A stretch of 64,000 bases of DNA from Sulfitobacter mediterraneus (GCF_003054325.1 NZ_QBKU01000009.1:62001-126000); one strand, 5' to 3'. Counted from the first letter of the stretch, positions 28,276 to 37,556 are shown. Notes: generated from the sequence alone by a model not told the origin. Numbers and translations are program-made.

Positions 28276-29928
28276 ATGAGCGACAGTAATTTTCAGGCAG
28301 ACGTGATCATCGTGGGTGCAGGACTGGCCGGGATGGTGGCCGCCCATGGGGCCGTGCAACGCGGGCGCAAGGTATTGCTGTTGGATCAGGAGGCGCCGCA
28401 ATCTCTGGGTGGTCAGGCATTTTGGTCGCTTGGCGGTTTGTTCATGGTAGACACCCCCGAGCAACGCCGTTTGGGCATCAAGGACAGTGCTGAACTGGCG
28501 TTGAGTGATTGGATGGGATCGGCGCAGTTTGACCGCGCTGAGGATGCCAATCCCCGCGCCTATGCCGAAGGGTTCATCGATTGGGCCGCAGGCGGCATGC
28601 GCCAATGGTGTTACGATCTGGGTATGCGCTGGTTTCCGGTGGTCGGTTGGGCCGAACGCGGCGGCGAACAGGCCCATGGGCATGGCAACTCGGTGCCGCG
28701 GTTTCACATCACCTGGGGCACCGGCACCGGGGTTGTGGCCCCCTTTGCCAAGCGGATGAAGGAATATGCAGCGCAAGGCAGTTTGCAACTGGGGTTCCGG
28801 CACCGGGTGGCGGATCTGATCTCGACCGATGGGCGGATCACAGGCGTGCGCGGCGACATTTTGGAAAACAGCACCGAGGCACGGGGCAAAAGCACCACGC
28901 GCGACGTGATCGGCAGCTTTGAACACAGCGCTGATGCGGTGGTTTTGACCACGGGCGGGATCGGCGGCAACCATGACGTGGTGCGCAAACATTGGCCCGC
29001 CGAACGGCTTGGGCCAGCGCCGGATGTGATGGTTGCGGGCGTGCCGGATTATGTGGATGGCAAGATGCACGAGATTGCGCGGCAGGCGGGTGCGGGCCTG
29101 ATCAACGAAGACCGGATGTGGCACTATTGCGAGGGTCTGCAAAACTGGAATCCGATCTGGCCCAATCATGGCATTCGCATTCTGCCCGGCCCGTCTTCAC
29201 TTTGGTTTGATGCCAAGGGCGACCGGATGGAAGCGCCGTATTTGCCGGGTTTTGACACCCTTGGCACGTTGAAACGCATTCTGAGCGTCGGGCAGCATTC
29301 GTGGTTTATCCTGACGCAAAAGATCATCGAAAAGGAATTTGCCCTGTCAGGGTCGGAGCAGAACCCGGACCTAACCGATGGTGGCTGGCGTGACGTTTTG
29401 AAGGCCCGATTGGGCAAGGGGGCGACACCAGCGGTGGAGGCGTTCAAGAAAAATGGCGCGGATTTCATCGTGGCGGATGATCTGGAAACGCTGGTGGCAG
29501 GGATGAACAGACTGACCCCGGATGCGCCTGTGGCGCTGGATCATATTCGCGGGCAAATCAAAGCGCGGGATCTGCAATTGACCAACCCCTTTGCCAAGGA
29601 CGCACAGATCACCGCCATTCGCGGCGCCCGTAATTATCGCGGCGACAAGTTGATCCGCACGGCCAAACCCCATGCAATCCTTGATCCGGAAAACGGCCCG
29701 TTGATTGCGGTGCGTTTGAATGTGCTGACGCGAAAATCGCTGGGCGGGTTGCACACAGACATGCAGGGCAGGGTGCTGACGCCCGCGGGCGATGTTCTGG
29801 AGGGGCTTTTTGCGGCTGGCGAGGTCTGCGGCTTTGGTGGCGGCGGCTATCATGGCTACAACGCGCTTGAGGGGACGTTTCTGGGCGGGTGCCTCTATTC
29901 AGGGCGCATCGCCGGGCAGAACGCCTGA
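28276..29928 (+). CDS. FAD-binding dehydrogenase (fumarate reductase/ketosteroid dehydrogenase-like)
   Basis: A 550-residue flavoprotein. N-terminal dinucleotide motif VGAGLAGMVAAHGAVQRG (about 14-31), GGQAFWSLGGLF, and the C-terminal FAD block GEVCGFGGGGYHGYNALEG that marks the FAD-binding dehydrogenases related to fumarate reductase and 3-ketosteroid-1-dehydrogenase. The substrate is unknown. It is followed by a DUF1989 gene 61 bases later, which may be cotranscribed. Confidence 0.85.
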   Translation: MSDSNFQADVIIVGAGLAGMVAAHGAVQRGRKVLLLDQEAPQSLGGQAFWSLGGLFMVDTPEQRRLGIKDSAELALSDWMGSAQFDRAEDANPRAYAEGFIDWAAGGMRQWCYDLGMRWFPVVGWAERGGEQAHGHGNSVPRFHITWGTGTGVVAPFAKRMKEYAAQGSLQLGFRHRVADLISTDGRITGVRGDILENSTEARGKSTTRDVIGSFEHSADAVVLTTGGIGGNHDVVRKHWPAERLGPAPDVMVAGVPDYVDGKMHEIARQAGAGLINEDRMWHYCEGLQNWNPIWPNHGIRILPGPSSLWFDAKGDRMEAPYLPGFDTLGTLKRILSVGQHSWFILTQKIIEKEFALSGSEQNPDLTDGGWRDVLKARLGKGATPAVEAFKKNGADFIVADDLETLVAGMNRLTPDAPVALDHIRGQIKARDLQLTNPFAKDAQITAIRGARNYRGDKLIRTAKPHAILDPENGPLIAVRLNVLTRKSLGGLHTDMQGRVLTPAGDVLEGLFAAGEVCGFGGGGYHGYNALEGTFLGGCLYSGRIAGQNA

Positions 29929-29989
29929 AGCAGGCTTTACAGGGGCGCAGCCCTGCGGCACCGTTGGCCAAATGTCGAAAGGATGCCAG

Positions 29990-30835
29990 ATGACCACCAC
30001 GCCTGATGATGCCGAAGCCCGCCGCGCCGTGAAGCCTGTGATCTGCTATCCGGTGGAAACCCTGCCGCAGCCGGATATGGCACTGCTGACAGGTGCGCGG
30101 CAGGATCTGCGCAAAACCGGCGAAGTCTTGGTACAGCCCCGCGATGCGGCGACGTTCACAGTGCCAGCAGGGCATTTTTTCCGCATTACTTCGGTGGAAG
30201 GGTCACAGGTGGGGGATCTGAACCTGTGGAACGCCAATGATCTGAACGAACGGTTTTATTCCGGCAAGACCCGCGCCCTGCATGGCACCCATATCACCAC
30301 GGGGGAGCGGATGTGGTCGTCCTTTCCCGGCATGCGGCCCATGGCGACGATCAGCCATGACACATTGGGCTGGTACGGGATCGATGCCTATGGTGGATCG
30401 GTGCATGATGTGATCGGCACCCGCTGTGATCCTTATACCCATAACCTGCTGAAAGGCGGGCATTATCACCATTGCTGCCATTCCAACCTGACCCGCGCCA
30501 TGGCGGCGCATCTGGGTGTGCCTGTACGGGAGGCTGAGCCGTTGGTGCATGATGTGTTAAACGTGTTCATGTGTACCGGGTTCACCCGCGATACCGGCCA
30601 GTATTTCATGAAGGCCAGCCCGGTCCGGCCCGGCGACTATCTGGAATTCTTTGCCGAGATGGATCTGCTTGGCGCGCTTAGCGCCTGTCCCGGCGGGGAT
30701 TGTTCGGCAGAACATTCATCGGATGCTGCCGCCTGCTACCCGTTGTTGGTAGAGGTGTTTGCGCCGCAGGACGGGGCGCTGGACGGTTGGACCCCTCCGC
30801 CCGTCAACGGGTATGATCGCAGACATGGCGCATGA
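29990..30835 (+). CDS. DUF1989 / urea carboxylase-associated family protein
   Basis: A 281-residue protein of the DUF1989 family, whose members accompany urea carboxylase or degrade carboxyguanidine-type compounds. Seen: RITSVEGSQVGDLNLWNANDL, SFPGMRPMATISHDTLGW, and conserved cysteines and histidines in HCCHSNL and SACPGGDCS that may bind metal. ATG 29990 with AAAGGA upstream is chosen over 29792, which lies inside the flavoprotein gene. No urease or carboxylase genes are near, so the substrate stays open. Confidence 0.82.
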   Translation: MTTTPDDAEARRAVKPVICYPVETLPQPDMALLTGARQDLRKTGEVLVQPRDAATFTVPAGHFFRITSVEGSQVGDLNLWNANDLNERFYSGKTRALHGTHITTGERMWSSFPGMRPMATISHDTLGWYGIDAYGGSVHDVIGTRCDPYTHNLLKGGHYHHCCHSNLTRAMAAHLGVPVREAEPLVHDVLNVFMCTGFTRDTGQYFMKASPVRPGDYLEFFAEMDLLGALSACPGGDCSAEHSSDAAACYPLLVEVFAPQDGALDGWTPPPVNGYDRRHGA

Positions 30836-30899
30836 CCAGCGACCGACACGCCCTATGTGCTGGCTTATTGATCAGATTTGAAGGGCAGCGCACGGCCGA

Positions 30900-30960
30900 G
30901 GTGGGGGCAAAGCCCCCGCCTGGGGGCGGGCGGGTGCTGCCCGGCGGTGCCGGGCGAAGA
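30900..30960 (-). other. GC-rich hairpin cluster downstream of deoD
   Basis: Short complementary blocks, GGGGGC with GCCCCC and a GCCCGGC-GGT-GCCGGGC hairpin, fill the gap between the convergent DUF1989 and deoD genes. They may limit read-through from either side, although no T run follows. Confidence 0.4.
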
Positions 30961-30965
30961 AGACC

Positions 30966-31670
30966 CTAAGCAAACGCCGCTTCAAGCGCGATCTCGACCA
31001 TATCGCCAAAGGTCTTTTCACGATCTTCGGATGGCAGCGCCTCACCGGTTTGCAAATGGTCCGAGACCGTCAGAACCGCCAGCGCACGGCGACCATGGCG
31101 GGCGGCAAGCGTGTAAAGCTCTGCCGCTTCCATTTCGACGCCAAGAATGCCATGGCGCACCATCTGTTCGTCCAGATCAGGACGTTCGGCATAAAACACA
31201 TCTGACGAATAGATGCCGCCGACATGGGTTGTGCATCCCTTGCCCTCGGACGCGGCAACAGCGGCGCGCAACAGCGACCAATCGGCGGTGGGGGCATAGT
31301 TCACTTCTTTGAAAATGCCGGAAGACGGCGATGTGATTGTGCTGGCGGTCATGGCGATGATCACGTCACGAATACCAACCTGCGGCTGCATTCCGCCGCA
31401 AGACCCGATGCGGATCAGGGTTTTGGCGTCATAATCGCGAATCAGTTCATTGGCGTAGATCGACAATGATGGCATCCCCATACCGGAGCCTTGGATGGTC
31501 ACGCGGTTGCCTTTCCACGTGCCGGTAAAGCCCAACATGCCGCGCACTTCGTTGACCAGTTCGGCCCCCTCCAGAAAGGTCTCAGCCGCCCATTTGGCGC
31601 GGTAAGGATCGCCGGGCATGAGGACTGTTTCGGCGATCTCGCCGGGCTTGGCTCCGATATGGACGGTCAT
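30966..31670 (-). CDS. deoD: Purine-nucleoside phosphorylase
   Basis: Phosphorolyses purine (deoxy)ribonucleosides in salvage. The 234-residue protein is of the hexameric bacterial type: GSGMGMPS phosphate site, [17 protein letters not shown] ribose site and SDHLQTGE near the C-terminus. Single gene; the BMP-type importer at 42.6-47.4 kb could supply its substrates. Confidence 0.95.
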   Translation of the reverse strand: MTVHIGAKPGEIAETVLMPGDPYRAKWAAETFLEGAELVNEVRGMLGFTGTWKGNRVTIQGSGMGMPSLSIYANELIRDYDAKTLIRIGSCGGMQPQVGIRDVIIAMTASTITSPSSGIFKEVNYAPTADWSLLRAAVAASEGKGCTTHVGGIYSSDVFYAERPDLDEQMVRHGILGVEMEAAELYTLAARHGRRALAVLTVSDHLQTGEALPSEDREKTFGDMVEIALEAAFA

Positions 31671-31754
31671 TGGAATCTCCGCTTTTGACAGGAGTGTAAC
31701 CTGCCTTTCCGGCGGCGCGGGGGCAAGGGGATTGTCAGAATGCAGGCAGGTAAA

Positions 31755-31778
31755 GGGCCGGTTGCGTGCAACCGGCCC
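31755..31778 (-). terminator. Terminator-like hairpin between H-NS-like gene and deoD
   Basis: A perfect 11-bp stem GGGCCGGTTGC (31755-31765) with GCAACCGGCCC (31768-31778). On the minus strand it is followed by TTTACC, so it probably ends the H-NS-like transcript before deoD. Confidence 0.6.
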
Positions 31779-31884
31779 ATTTCACGATTTGACAAATAAT
31801 GAAGAGAATTGCCGCTCTGGAATTGCACCCGCATTCAGAATGCAATTAGAAGGCGTTTCAATTCCCCATTAAGATGTATTAACT

Positions 31885-32229
31885 TCAAATAGCCATCGTT
31901 TCTGGTGCAGTGCCATTTTCAACCGCGGCGCGATACCAATTGGGTTGGCGTCCCTTTCCCGTCCATGTCTGTGACGGATCTTCGGGGTTTGCGAATTGCG
32001 GCTTGCCCTTCTTGGCAGGTGCTTTTGCCTTGGTTTTCCGAGGCTTGGATGCCCCTTTGATTTCGGCAGACAATTCATTGAGAGAAAAGCCGTATTCGGC
32101 TGCGGCTTTCTCTGCGGCTTTGCGGGCTTTTGCGCGGTCGCGGGCGCGGGCATTTGCCAGAGCTTTCTTGGCATCGCCAACCAGTTTTTCCAATTCCTTG
32201 GAGGTCAGTGATTTCAGATCGATTTTCAT
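31885..32229 (-). CDS. H-NS family nucleoid-associated protein (HvrA-like)
   Basis: A 114-residue DNA-binding protein: basic helical N-terminal oligomerisation part rich in Ala/Lys/Arg (1-50) and the C-terminal DNA-binding core with the H-NS motif TWTGKGRQPNW (about 88-98). Such proteins silence AT-rich DNA; the HvrA relative in Rhodobacter affects photosynthesis genes. The leader carries a hairpin that may limit translation. Confidence 0.9.
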   Translation of the reverse strand: MKIDLKSLTSKELEKLVGDAKKALANARARDRAKARKAAEKAAAEYGFSLNELSAEIKGASKPRKTKAKAPAKKGKPQFANPEDPSQTWTGKGRQPNWYRAAVENGTAPETMAI

Positions 32230-32235
32230 GCGTGC

Positions 32236-32265
32236 AGGTCCATTTCCTAATTCGGAGATGGACCT
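32236..32265 (-). promoter_or_regulatory. Leader hairpin of the H-NS-like gene
   Basis: On the minus strand AGGTCCAT (32265-32258) pairs perfectly with ATGGACCT (32243-32236); TCC/GGA extends the stem across one mismatch, loop GAATTA. It ends 6 bases before the ATG and contains the only purine-rich ribosome-binding candidates (AGGA, GGA). It could be a translational control hairpin or, as DNA, an operator. Confidence 0.5.
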
Positions 32266-32310
32266 ACACTAATTGCGAAAAGATTAAAATGATATTGAAA
32301 TGGAGGAGGC

Positions 32311-34311
32311 CTATTCCGCCGCCACCGCTTCGGGATCGGCGAGGGTGACGATATCGCCCATGATCACGTTCAATTCAAAATCCTTGGGCGTATAGACCCG
32401 CGCCACGCCCATCGCAGACAGGCGGGCGGCGTCATCGTCGGGGATGATCCCGCCGACGATCACTGGAATATGGCCCAGACCGGCCTCGCGCATTTGGGTC
32501 ATCAGATCTTCGACCAGCGGAATATGCGAGCCCGACAGGATCGACAGGCCAACCACATGGGCATCGTCCTTTTGTGCGGCTTCGACGATTTCAGCCGGGG
32601 TCAGTCGGATGCCCTCGTAAGAGATGTCCATGCCGCAATCGCGGGCGCGGACAGCAATCTGTTCGGCGCCGTTGGAATGGCCATCAAGGCCGGGTTTGCC
32701 GACGAGGAATTTCAAGCGGCGGCCCAGACGGTCACTGACCGCATCAACGGCACTGCGCAGATCATCCAGACCTTCGGTCTTGTTGGACTGACCTGCGGCG
32801 ACGCCGGTTGGCCCGCGATATTCACCATGCACCGCCCGCATTTGCGCGGCCCATTCGCCGGTGGTCACACCCGCCTTGGCGGCGGCAATTGACGGTTCCA
32901 TCACATTGCGCCCTTCGGCAGCGGCGGCCCGCAGATCGGCCAGCGCCGCATTCACGGTGGCTTCATCCCGGTCCGCCCGCCATTGGTTCAGCCGCTCAAT
33001 CTGTTCGGCTTCGACCGCAGGGTCCACAACCATGATGCCGCCATCGCCGGTCATCAGCGGCGACGGTTCGCCCTGCTGCCATTTGTTGACGCCCACAACC
33101 ACGGTTTCGCCAGCCTCAATCCGGCCAAGGCGTTCGGCGTTGCTTTCGACCAAACGGCCTTTCATATAGTCGATGGCGGAGATTGCGCCGCCCATACCGT
33201 CAAGATTGGCCAGTTCGGCGCGCGCCCCGTCTTTGAGCGCCTCGACCTTGGCATCGACGGCGGGATTGCCGTCAAACAGATCGTCAAATTCCAGCAAATC
33301 GGTTTCATAGGCGAGGATCTGTTGCATGCGCATCGACCATTGCTGATCCCAGGGGCGCGGCAGGCCAAGCGCCTCATTCCATGCGGGCAATTGCACAGCA
33401 CGGGCGCGGGCCTTTTTGGAAAGGGTCACGGCCAGCATTTCGATGAGAATGCGGTAGACGTTGTTTTCTGGTTGCTGTTCGGTCAGGCCAAGGGAATTGA
33501 CCTGCACACCATAGCGGAAGCGGCGGTATTTCGGATCTTGCACGCCATAGCGGGTTTCGAGGATTTCATCCCACAGATCGACGAAGGCGCGCATTTTGCA
33601 CATCTCGGTCACGAAACGGATGCCCGCGTTCACGAAGAACGAAATGCGGCCAGCGAGTGCGGGGAAGTCTTCCGCAGGGACGCGCGGCTTGAGCGCATCG
33701 AGAACGGCGGTCGCGGTGGCCAAGGCAAAGGCCAGTTCCTGCTCGGGCGTCGCGCCGGCCTCTTGCAGGTGATAGGAACAGACGTTCATCGGGTTCCATT
33801 TGGGCACGTTGGTATAGCAGTACTCGGCCACATCCGCGATCATCTTGAGCGAGGGGGCAGGCGGGCAGATATAGGTGCCACGGCTGAGGTATTCCTTGAT
33901 CAGATCGTTCTGAACCGTGCCTTGCAGGGCGGAAACATCCGCGCCCTGTTCCTCAGCCGCCGCGATATACAGGGCCAAAAGCCACGGCGCGGTGGCGTTG
34001 ATGGTCATCGAGGTGTTCATCTGTTCCAGCGGGATATCCTTGAACAGCATCCGCATGTCGCCCAGATGGCTGACCGGTACGCCCACCTTGCCGACCTCGC
34101 CGCGCGACAACACGTGATCACTGTCATATCCGGTCTGGGTGGGCAGATCGAAAGCCACGGACAGGCCGGTTTGCCCTTTGGCCAGATTGGCCCGATAAAG
34201 CGCATTGGACGCCGCCGCGGTGGAGTGGCCCGCATAGGTGCGGATCAACCAAGGGCGGTCGGCCTTGGGCGCTGCGGTTGCATCTTTGCGGTCGGTCTTT
34301 GGGTCTGACAT
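32311..34311 (-). CDS. ecm: Ethylmalonyl-CoA mutase (coenzyme B12-dependent)
   Basis: Converts ethylmalonyl-CoA to methylsuccinyl-CoA, the key mutase of the ethylmalonyl-CoA pathway. The 666-residue single-chain mutase has the substrate barrel (RTYAGHSTAAASNALYR near the N-terminus) and a C-terminal B12 domain with DGHSNG (about 543-548) and LSILSGSH. Proximity to ccr and the RTYAGHSTAAASN motif suit Ecm; methylmalonyl-CoA mutase is the alternative. ATG 34311 is chosen over 34371. It is divergent from the plsB-like gene. Confidence 0.9.
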   Translation of the reverse strand: MSDPKTDRKDATAAPKADRPWLIRTYAGHSTAAASNALYRANLAKGQTGLSVAFDLPTQTGYDSDHVLSRGEVGKVGVPVSHLGDMRMLFKDIPLEQMNTSMTINATAPWLLALYIAAAEEQGADVSALQGTVQNDLIKEYLSRGTYICPPAPSLKMIADVAEYCYTNVPKWNPMNVCSYHLQEAGATPEQELAFALATATAVLDALKPRVPAEDFPALAGRISFFVNAGIRFVTEMCKMRAFVDLWDEILETRYGVQDPKYRRFRYGVQVNSLGLTEQQPENNVYRILIEMLAVTLSKKARARAVQLPAWNEALGLPRPWDQQWSMRMQQILAYETDLLEFDDLFDGNPAVDAKVEALKDGARAELANLDGMGGAISAIDYMKGRLVESNAERLGRIEAGETVVVGVNKWQQGEPSPLMTGDGGIMVVDPAVEAEQIERLNQWRADRDEATVNAALADLRAAAAEGRNVMEPSIAAAKAGVTTGEWAAQMRAVHGEYRGPTGVAAGQSNKTEGLDDLRSAVDAVSDRLGRRLKFLVGKPGLDGHSNGAEQIAVRARDCGMDISYEGIRLTPAEIVEAAQKDDAHVVGLSILSGSHIPLVEDLMTQMREAGLGHIPVIVGGIIPDDDAARLSAMGVARVYTPKDFELNVIMGDIVTLADPEAVAAE

Positions 34312-34341
34312 GGCGGGCCTCGCTGAATCGGTCGGGCAATA

Positions 34342-34387
34342 TTCTTGCGTTTGATTGTGTTTACGAGACACTTTATACCAATGTCAA
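34342..34387 (-). promoter_or_regulatory. ecm promoter region with AAACGCAAGAA element
   Basis: On the minus strand a perfect -35 TTGACA (34387-34382) is followed after 18 bases by TAAACA (34363-34358). AAACGCAAGAA (34352-34342) lies just downstream, 30 bases before the ATG. Confidence 0.45.
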
Positions 34388-34547
34388 TTCGCTGCAATGC
34401 GGCATGTGCCGGTGCAGCATCTTTTTTCAACTCTGCCTGCCAAAGATGCAAAAGGGCCTGTGGGTTGGCCTGTGTTTTGGCCGCAAAGGGCGGCCCCGCG
34501 TGCAGATAGATATTGTTCTTGAGCGCGGGCACTGCGAGGGTGCAGGC

Positions 34548-35945
34548 ATGACCCAGACGGTGCAGCTGCCACTTTGGCTTTTTATCCTGATTTTGCTGTT
34601 TGCGGCGATGACGGCGCTGAGCCATTTTCTTTTGCCGTCCGTGCGCTGGTTCTTTCGGCGGCGGCTGGAGCGGGCGGTGGCGCGGCTCAACACACGGCTC
34701 AAGCGCCCGATTGAGCCGTTCAAGCTGGCGCGGCGCTATGACATGATCCAGCGGCTGATTTATGATCCCGAAGTGACGCATGAGATAGTGGTCTATGCCC
34801 GCGAACATGGAGTGCCGGAAAACGTGGCCTTTCAAAAGGCCCGCGACTATGCCCGCGAAATCGTGCCGAGCTTTTCGGCCTTTGCTTATTTCAGCTTTGG
34901 CATCCGGGTGGCGCGGTTGTTGGCCAACGCGGTGTACCGGATCAAAACCGCCGACAGCAATGACCGGATCTTCGATGCGATCCCCAAGGAAGCGACAATT
35001 GTTTATGTAATGAACCACCGGTCCAACATGGACTACGTGTTGGTGACCTATCTGGCGGCTCGGGATTCGGCGCTGGCCTATGCGGTGGGGGAATGGGCGC
35101 GGGTTTGGCCGCTCAGCCGGTTGATAAAATCCATGGGGGCCTATTTCATCCGCCGCAAATCGCGCGGGGCGCTCTATCGCAAGGTTCTGGCACGATATGT
35201 GCAGATGGCCACGGCGGGGGGCGTCAATCAGGCGATGTATCCCGAAGGCGGGCTGAGCTTGAACGGCAAGTTGCAGCCGCCGCGGATGGGGTTGCTGTCC
35301 TATGTCGCGGACGGGTTTGACCCTGAGGGCGAGCGGGACGTGGTGCTGGTGCCGGTGGCCATCAACTATGATCGGGTGCTGGAAGACACGGTTCTGATTG
35401 CCGCTGACCAACGGGGCGACCGGCGCTTCGGGGCGCGGATCACCGTGGTGTTGCGGTTTGTGTTGCGCAAGCTGTGGCAGCGGTTGACCCGGCAGGAAAC
35501 CCGATTTGGCATGGCGGCGGTTGCCTTTGGTGCGCCGATGTCGCTGCGGGAGGCGGGGCCGGACGCAAGTATTGAGCAGATCTCCGAAGATCTGATGGGC
35601 CGGATTTCGCAGACCATGCCGGTGCTGTCGGTGCCGGTGGTGGCCTATGCCCTGCTGGAACAGACCGATGGCTATAGCCCTGATGCGCTGAAAGCGCGGG
35701 TTGGTGCATTGCTTGAAATGGTGCCGCAGGCCAACCGGGTGATCAAAGCCGATGCGATTGATTTTGAGCTGGGCCGCGCGATTGCCGGGCTGGTGGCGCG
35801 GCAAATTATCGAAATGCGGGATGGGAAATGGCACATGGCAGAGGGGCAAGCGCCGGTTTTGCAGTTCTACGCCAACTCCATTGCGCATTTTTTGCCCGAG
35901 AATGCTGCGCTTGCACAGGAAATTTCTGCACCCGCTGGGTCATAA
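34548..35945 (+). CDS. Glycerol-3-phosphate acyltransferase-like protein (PlsB-type)
   Basis: A 465-residue membrane-associated acyltransferase: N-terminal hydrophobic anchor (WLFILILLFAAMTALSHFLL), catalytic NHRSNMDY with the NHX4D pattern, and a substrate motif YPEGGLSLNG. It resembles the acyltransferase core of PlsB, which acylates glycerol-3-phosphate, but is much shorter than the 800-residue enterobacterial enzyme. ATG 34548 is chosen because the longer frame to 34278 overlaps the ecm promoter and has no homology. Confidence 0.82.
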   Translation: MTQTVQLPLWLFILILLFAAMTALSHFLLPSVRWFFRRRLERAVARLNTRLKRPIEPFKLARRYDMIQRLIYDPEVTHEIVVYAREHGVPENVAFQKARDYAREIVPSFSAFAYFSFGIRVARLLANAVYRIKTADSNDRIFDAIPKEATIVYVMNHRSNMDYVLVTYLAARDSALAYAVGEWARVWPLSRLIKSMGAYFIRRKSRGALYRKVLARYVQMATAGGVNQAMYPEGGLSLNGKLQPPRMGLLSYVADGFDPEGERDVVLVPVAINYDRVLEDTVLIAADQRGDRRFGARITVVLRFVLRKLWQRLTRQETRFGMAAVAFGAPMSLREAGPDASIEQISEDLMGRISQTMPVLSVPVVAYALLEQTDGYSPDALKARVGALLEMVPQANRVIKADAIDFELGRAIAGLVARQIIEMRDGKWHMAEGQAPVLQFYANSIAHFLPENAALAQEISAPAGS

Positions 35946-36031
35946 AGTTTCAAAAAGTGCCGTTGAGAGGTTGCATTGTTTCGCGCCCGCCAATATTCCA
36001 TGGGCAAGCGATTTGATTCTGCATCGCGGCA

Positions 36032-36042
36032 AAACGCAAGAA
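36032..36042 (+). promoter_or_regulatory. AAACGCAAGAA element upstream of ccr
   Basis: Exact copy of the 11-mer found upstream of ecm and sdhC, ending 35 bases before the ccr start; it continues as ACGCAACGC, a partial direct repeat. Confidence 0.4.
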
Positions 36043-36077
36043 ACGCAACGCATAGACCAGCCGACAGGAGGCCCATC

Positions 36078-37355
36078 ATGGCACTCGATACATCCATCGC
36101 GCAGTACGACGCACCGGAAAAAGATCTCTATGAAATGGGCGAAATGCCCCCGATGGGCCATGTCCCGAAACAGATGTACGCATGGGCCATCCGCCGCGAA
36201 CGCCACGGCGATCCGGACAGCGCCATGTTGCAAGAAGTTGTTGATGTGCCACAGCTTGATAGCCATGACGTGTTGGTTTTGGTGATGGCCGCAGGCATCA
36301 ACTACAACGGTGTCTGGGCCGCACGCGGCGTGCCGATCAGCCCCTTTGATGGCCACAAGCAGCCCTACCACATTGCGGGCTCCGATGCTTCGGGCATCGT
36401 TTGGGCCGTGGGTGACAAGGTCAAGCGTTGGAAAGTTGGCGATGAGGTGGTGATCCACTGCAACCAGGATGATGGTGATGATGAGGAATGCAACGGCGGC
36501 GATCCGATGTATTCGCCAAGCCAGCGTATCTGGGGTTATGAGACACCGGACGGGTCGTTCAGCCAGTTCACCCGCGTTCAGGCACAGCAGCTTATGCCGC
36601 GCCCCAAGCACCTGACTTGGGAAGAAAGCGCCTGTTACACGCTGACGCTGGCCACTGCCTACCGGATGCTGTTTGGGCATGAGCCGCATGACCTGAAGCC
36701 GGGCCAGAACGTATTGGTCTGGGGGGCATCTGGCGGTCTTGGCTCTTATGCGATCCAGTTGATCAATACGGCGGGTGCCAACGCGATCGGGGTGATCTCT
36801 GACGAAAGCAAGCGCGACTTTGTGATGGATCTGGGTGCCAAGGGTGTCTTGAACCGCAAAGATTTTAATTGCTGGGGCCAGTTGCCTGAGGTTGGCAGCG
36901 ATGAATATGCCACCTGGTTTGCCGAGACCCGCAAGTTTGGCAAGGCAATCTGGGATATCACCGGCAAAGGTGTGAACGTCGATATGGTGTTTGAACACCC
37001 CGGCGAGGCAACTTTCCCCGTGTCCACGTTCGTGGTGAAAAAGGGCGGCATGGTTGTCATCTGTGCGGGCACAACAGGTTTCAACCTGACTTTTGATGTC
37101 CGCTATATGTGGATGCACCAGAAGCGTTTGCAGGGCAGCCACTTTGCCCATCTCAAGCAGGCTGCATCAGCCAATAAGTTGATGCTGGAGCGTCGCCTTG
37201 ATCCATGTATGTCCGAAGTGTTCACATGGGCCGATCTGCCCGAGGCGCACATGAAGATGATGCGCAACGAGCATAAGCCGGGCAACATGTCCGTGCTGGT
37301 ACAGGCACCGACAACCGGCCTGCGCACGTTGGAAGACGCGCTCGACGCACGTTAA
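36078..37355 (+). CDS. ccr: Crotonyl-CoA carboxylase/reductase
   Basis: Reductively carboxylates crotonyl-CoA to (2S)-ethylmalonyl-CoA with NADPH and CO2, the committing step of the ethylmalonyl-CoA pathway. The 425-residue medium-chain reductase has the Ccr-specific N-terminus (YEMGEMPPMGHVPKQMYAW), GADPH-type motif GASGGLGSYAIQL, and HPGEATFPVS. ATG 36078 has an AGGAGG site; the start at 35976 is rejected. It stands alone between the plsB-like gene and a terminator. Confidence 0.97.
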   Translation: MALDTSIAQYDAPEKDLYEMGEMPPMGHVPKQMYAWAIRRERHGDPDSAMLQEVVDVPQLDSHDVLVLVMAAGINYNGVWAARGVPISPFDGHKQPYHIAGSDASGIVWAVGDKVKRWKVGDEVVIHCNQDDGDDEECNGGDPMYSPSQRIWGYETPDGSFSQFTRVQAQQLMPRPKHLTWEESACYTLTLATAYRMLFGHEPHDLKPGQNVLVWGASGGLGSYAIQLINTAGANAIGVISDESKRDFVMDLGAKGVLNRKDFNCWGQLPEVGSDEYATWFAETRKFGKAIWDITGKGVNVDMVFEHPGEATFPVSTFVVKKGGMVVICAGTTGFNLTFDVRYMWMHQKRLQGSHFAHLKQAASANKLMLERRLDPCMSEVFTWADLPEAHMKMMRNEHKPGNMSVLVQAPTTGLRTLEDALDAR

Positions 37356-37380
37356 CCTCCGGTTAGCGATAAATTGAAAA

Positions 37381-37421
37381 GAATGGCCTGTGGATCAAAT
37401 GACGATTCGCGGGCCATTTTT
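37381..37421 (+). terminator. Terminator after ccr
   Basis: AATGGCCTGTG (37382-37392) pairs with CGCGGGCCATT (with two U-G pairs), followed by TTTTTG. Confidence 0.65.
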
Positions 37422-37519
37422 GTATTCAGGATCAATACTTTGGATTTTGAGCGATCACATCACGGTGAGACCACAAGTTGACGCTGCGTAAGCTCGGCGT
37501 GTCTCGCTTTTGGGTTGTG

Positions 37520-37534
37520 TTAACTCGCTATTAA
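37520..37534. promoter_or_regulatory. CtrA box (TTAA-N7-TTAA) upstream of the LuxR pair
   Basis: TTAACTCGCTATTAA matches the CtrA consensus in all eight fixed positions, 22 bases before the small gene at 37557. CtrA control of LuxR regulators is known in Rhodobacterales, so this site is credible. Confidence 0.6.
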
Positions 37535-37556
37535 TTTTTGAGGGGAGCGTGTAAAG

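Noticed and set aside
31865..31878. TTAA-N6-TTAA resembling a CtrA box
   Set aside because: Spacing is 6, not 7, and the site is downstream of the H-NS-like gene.
34245..35888. 547-codon frame antisense to the plsB-like gene
   Set aside because: His/Pro/Arg-rich and without motifs; opposite a clear acyltransferase.
37352..37366. TTAA-N7-TTAG at the end of ccr
   Set aside because: One mismatch, overlaps the ccr stop and lies before the terminator; kept only as a remark.
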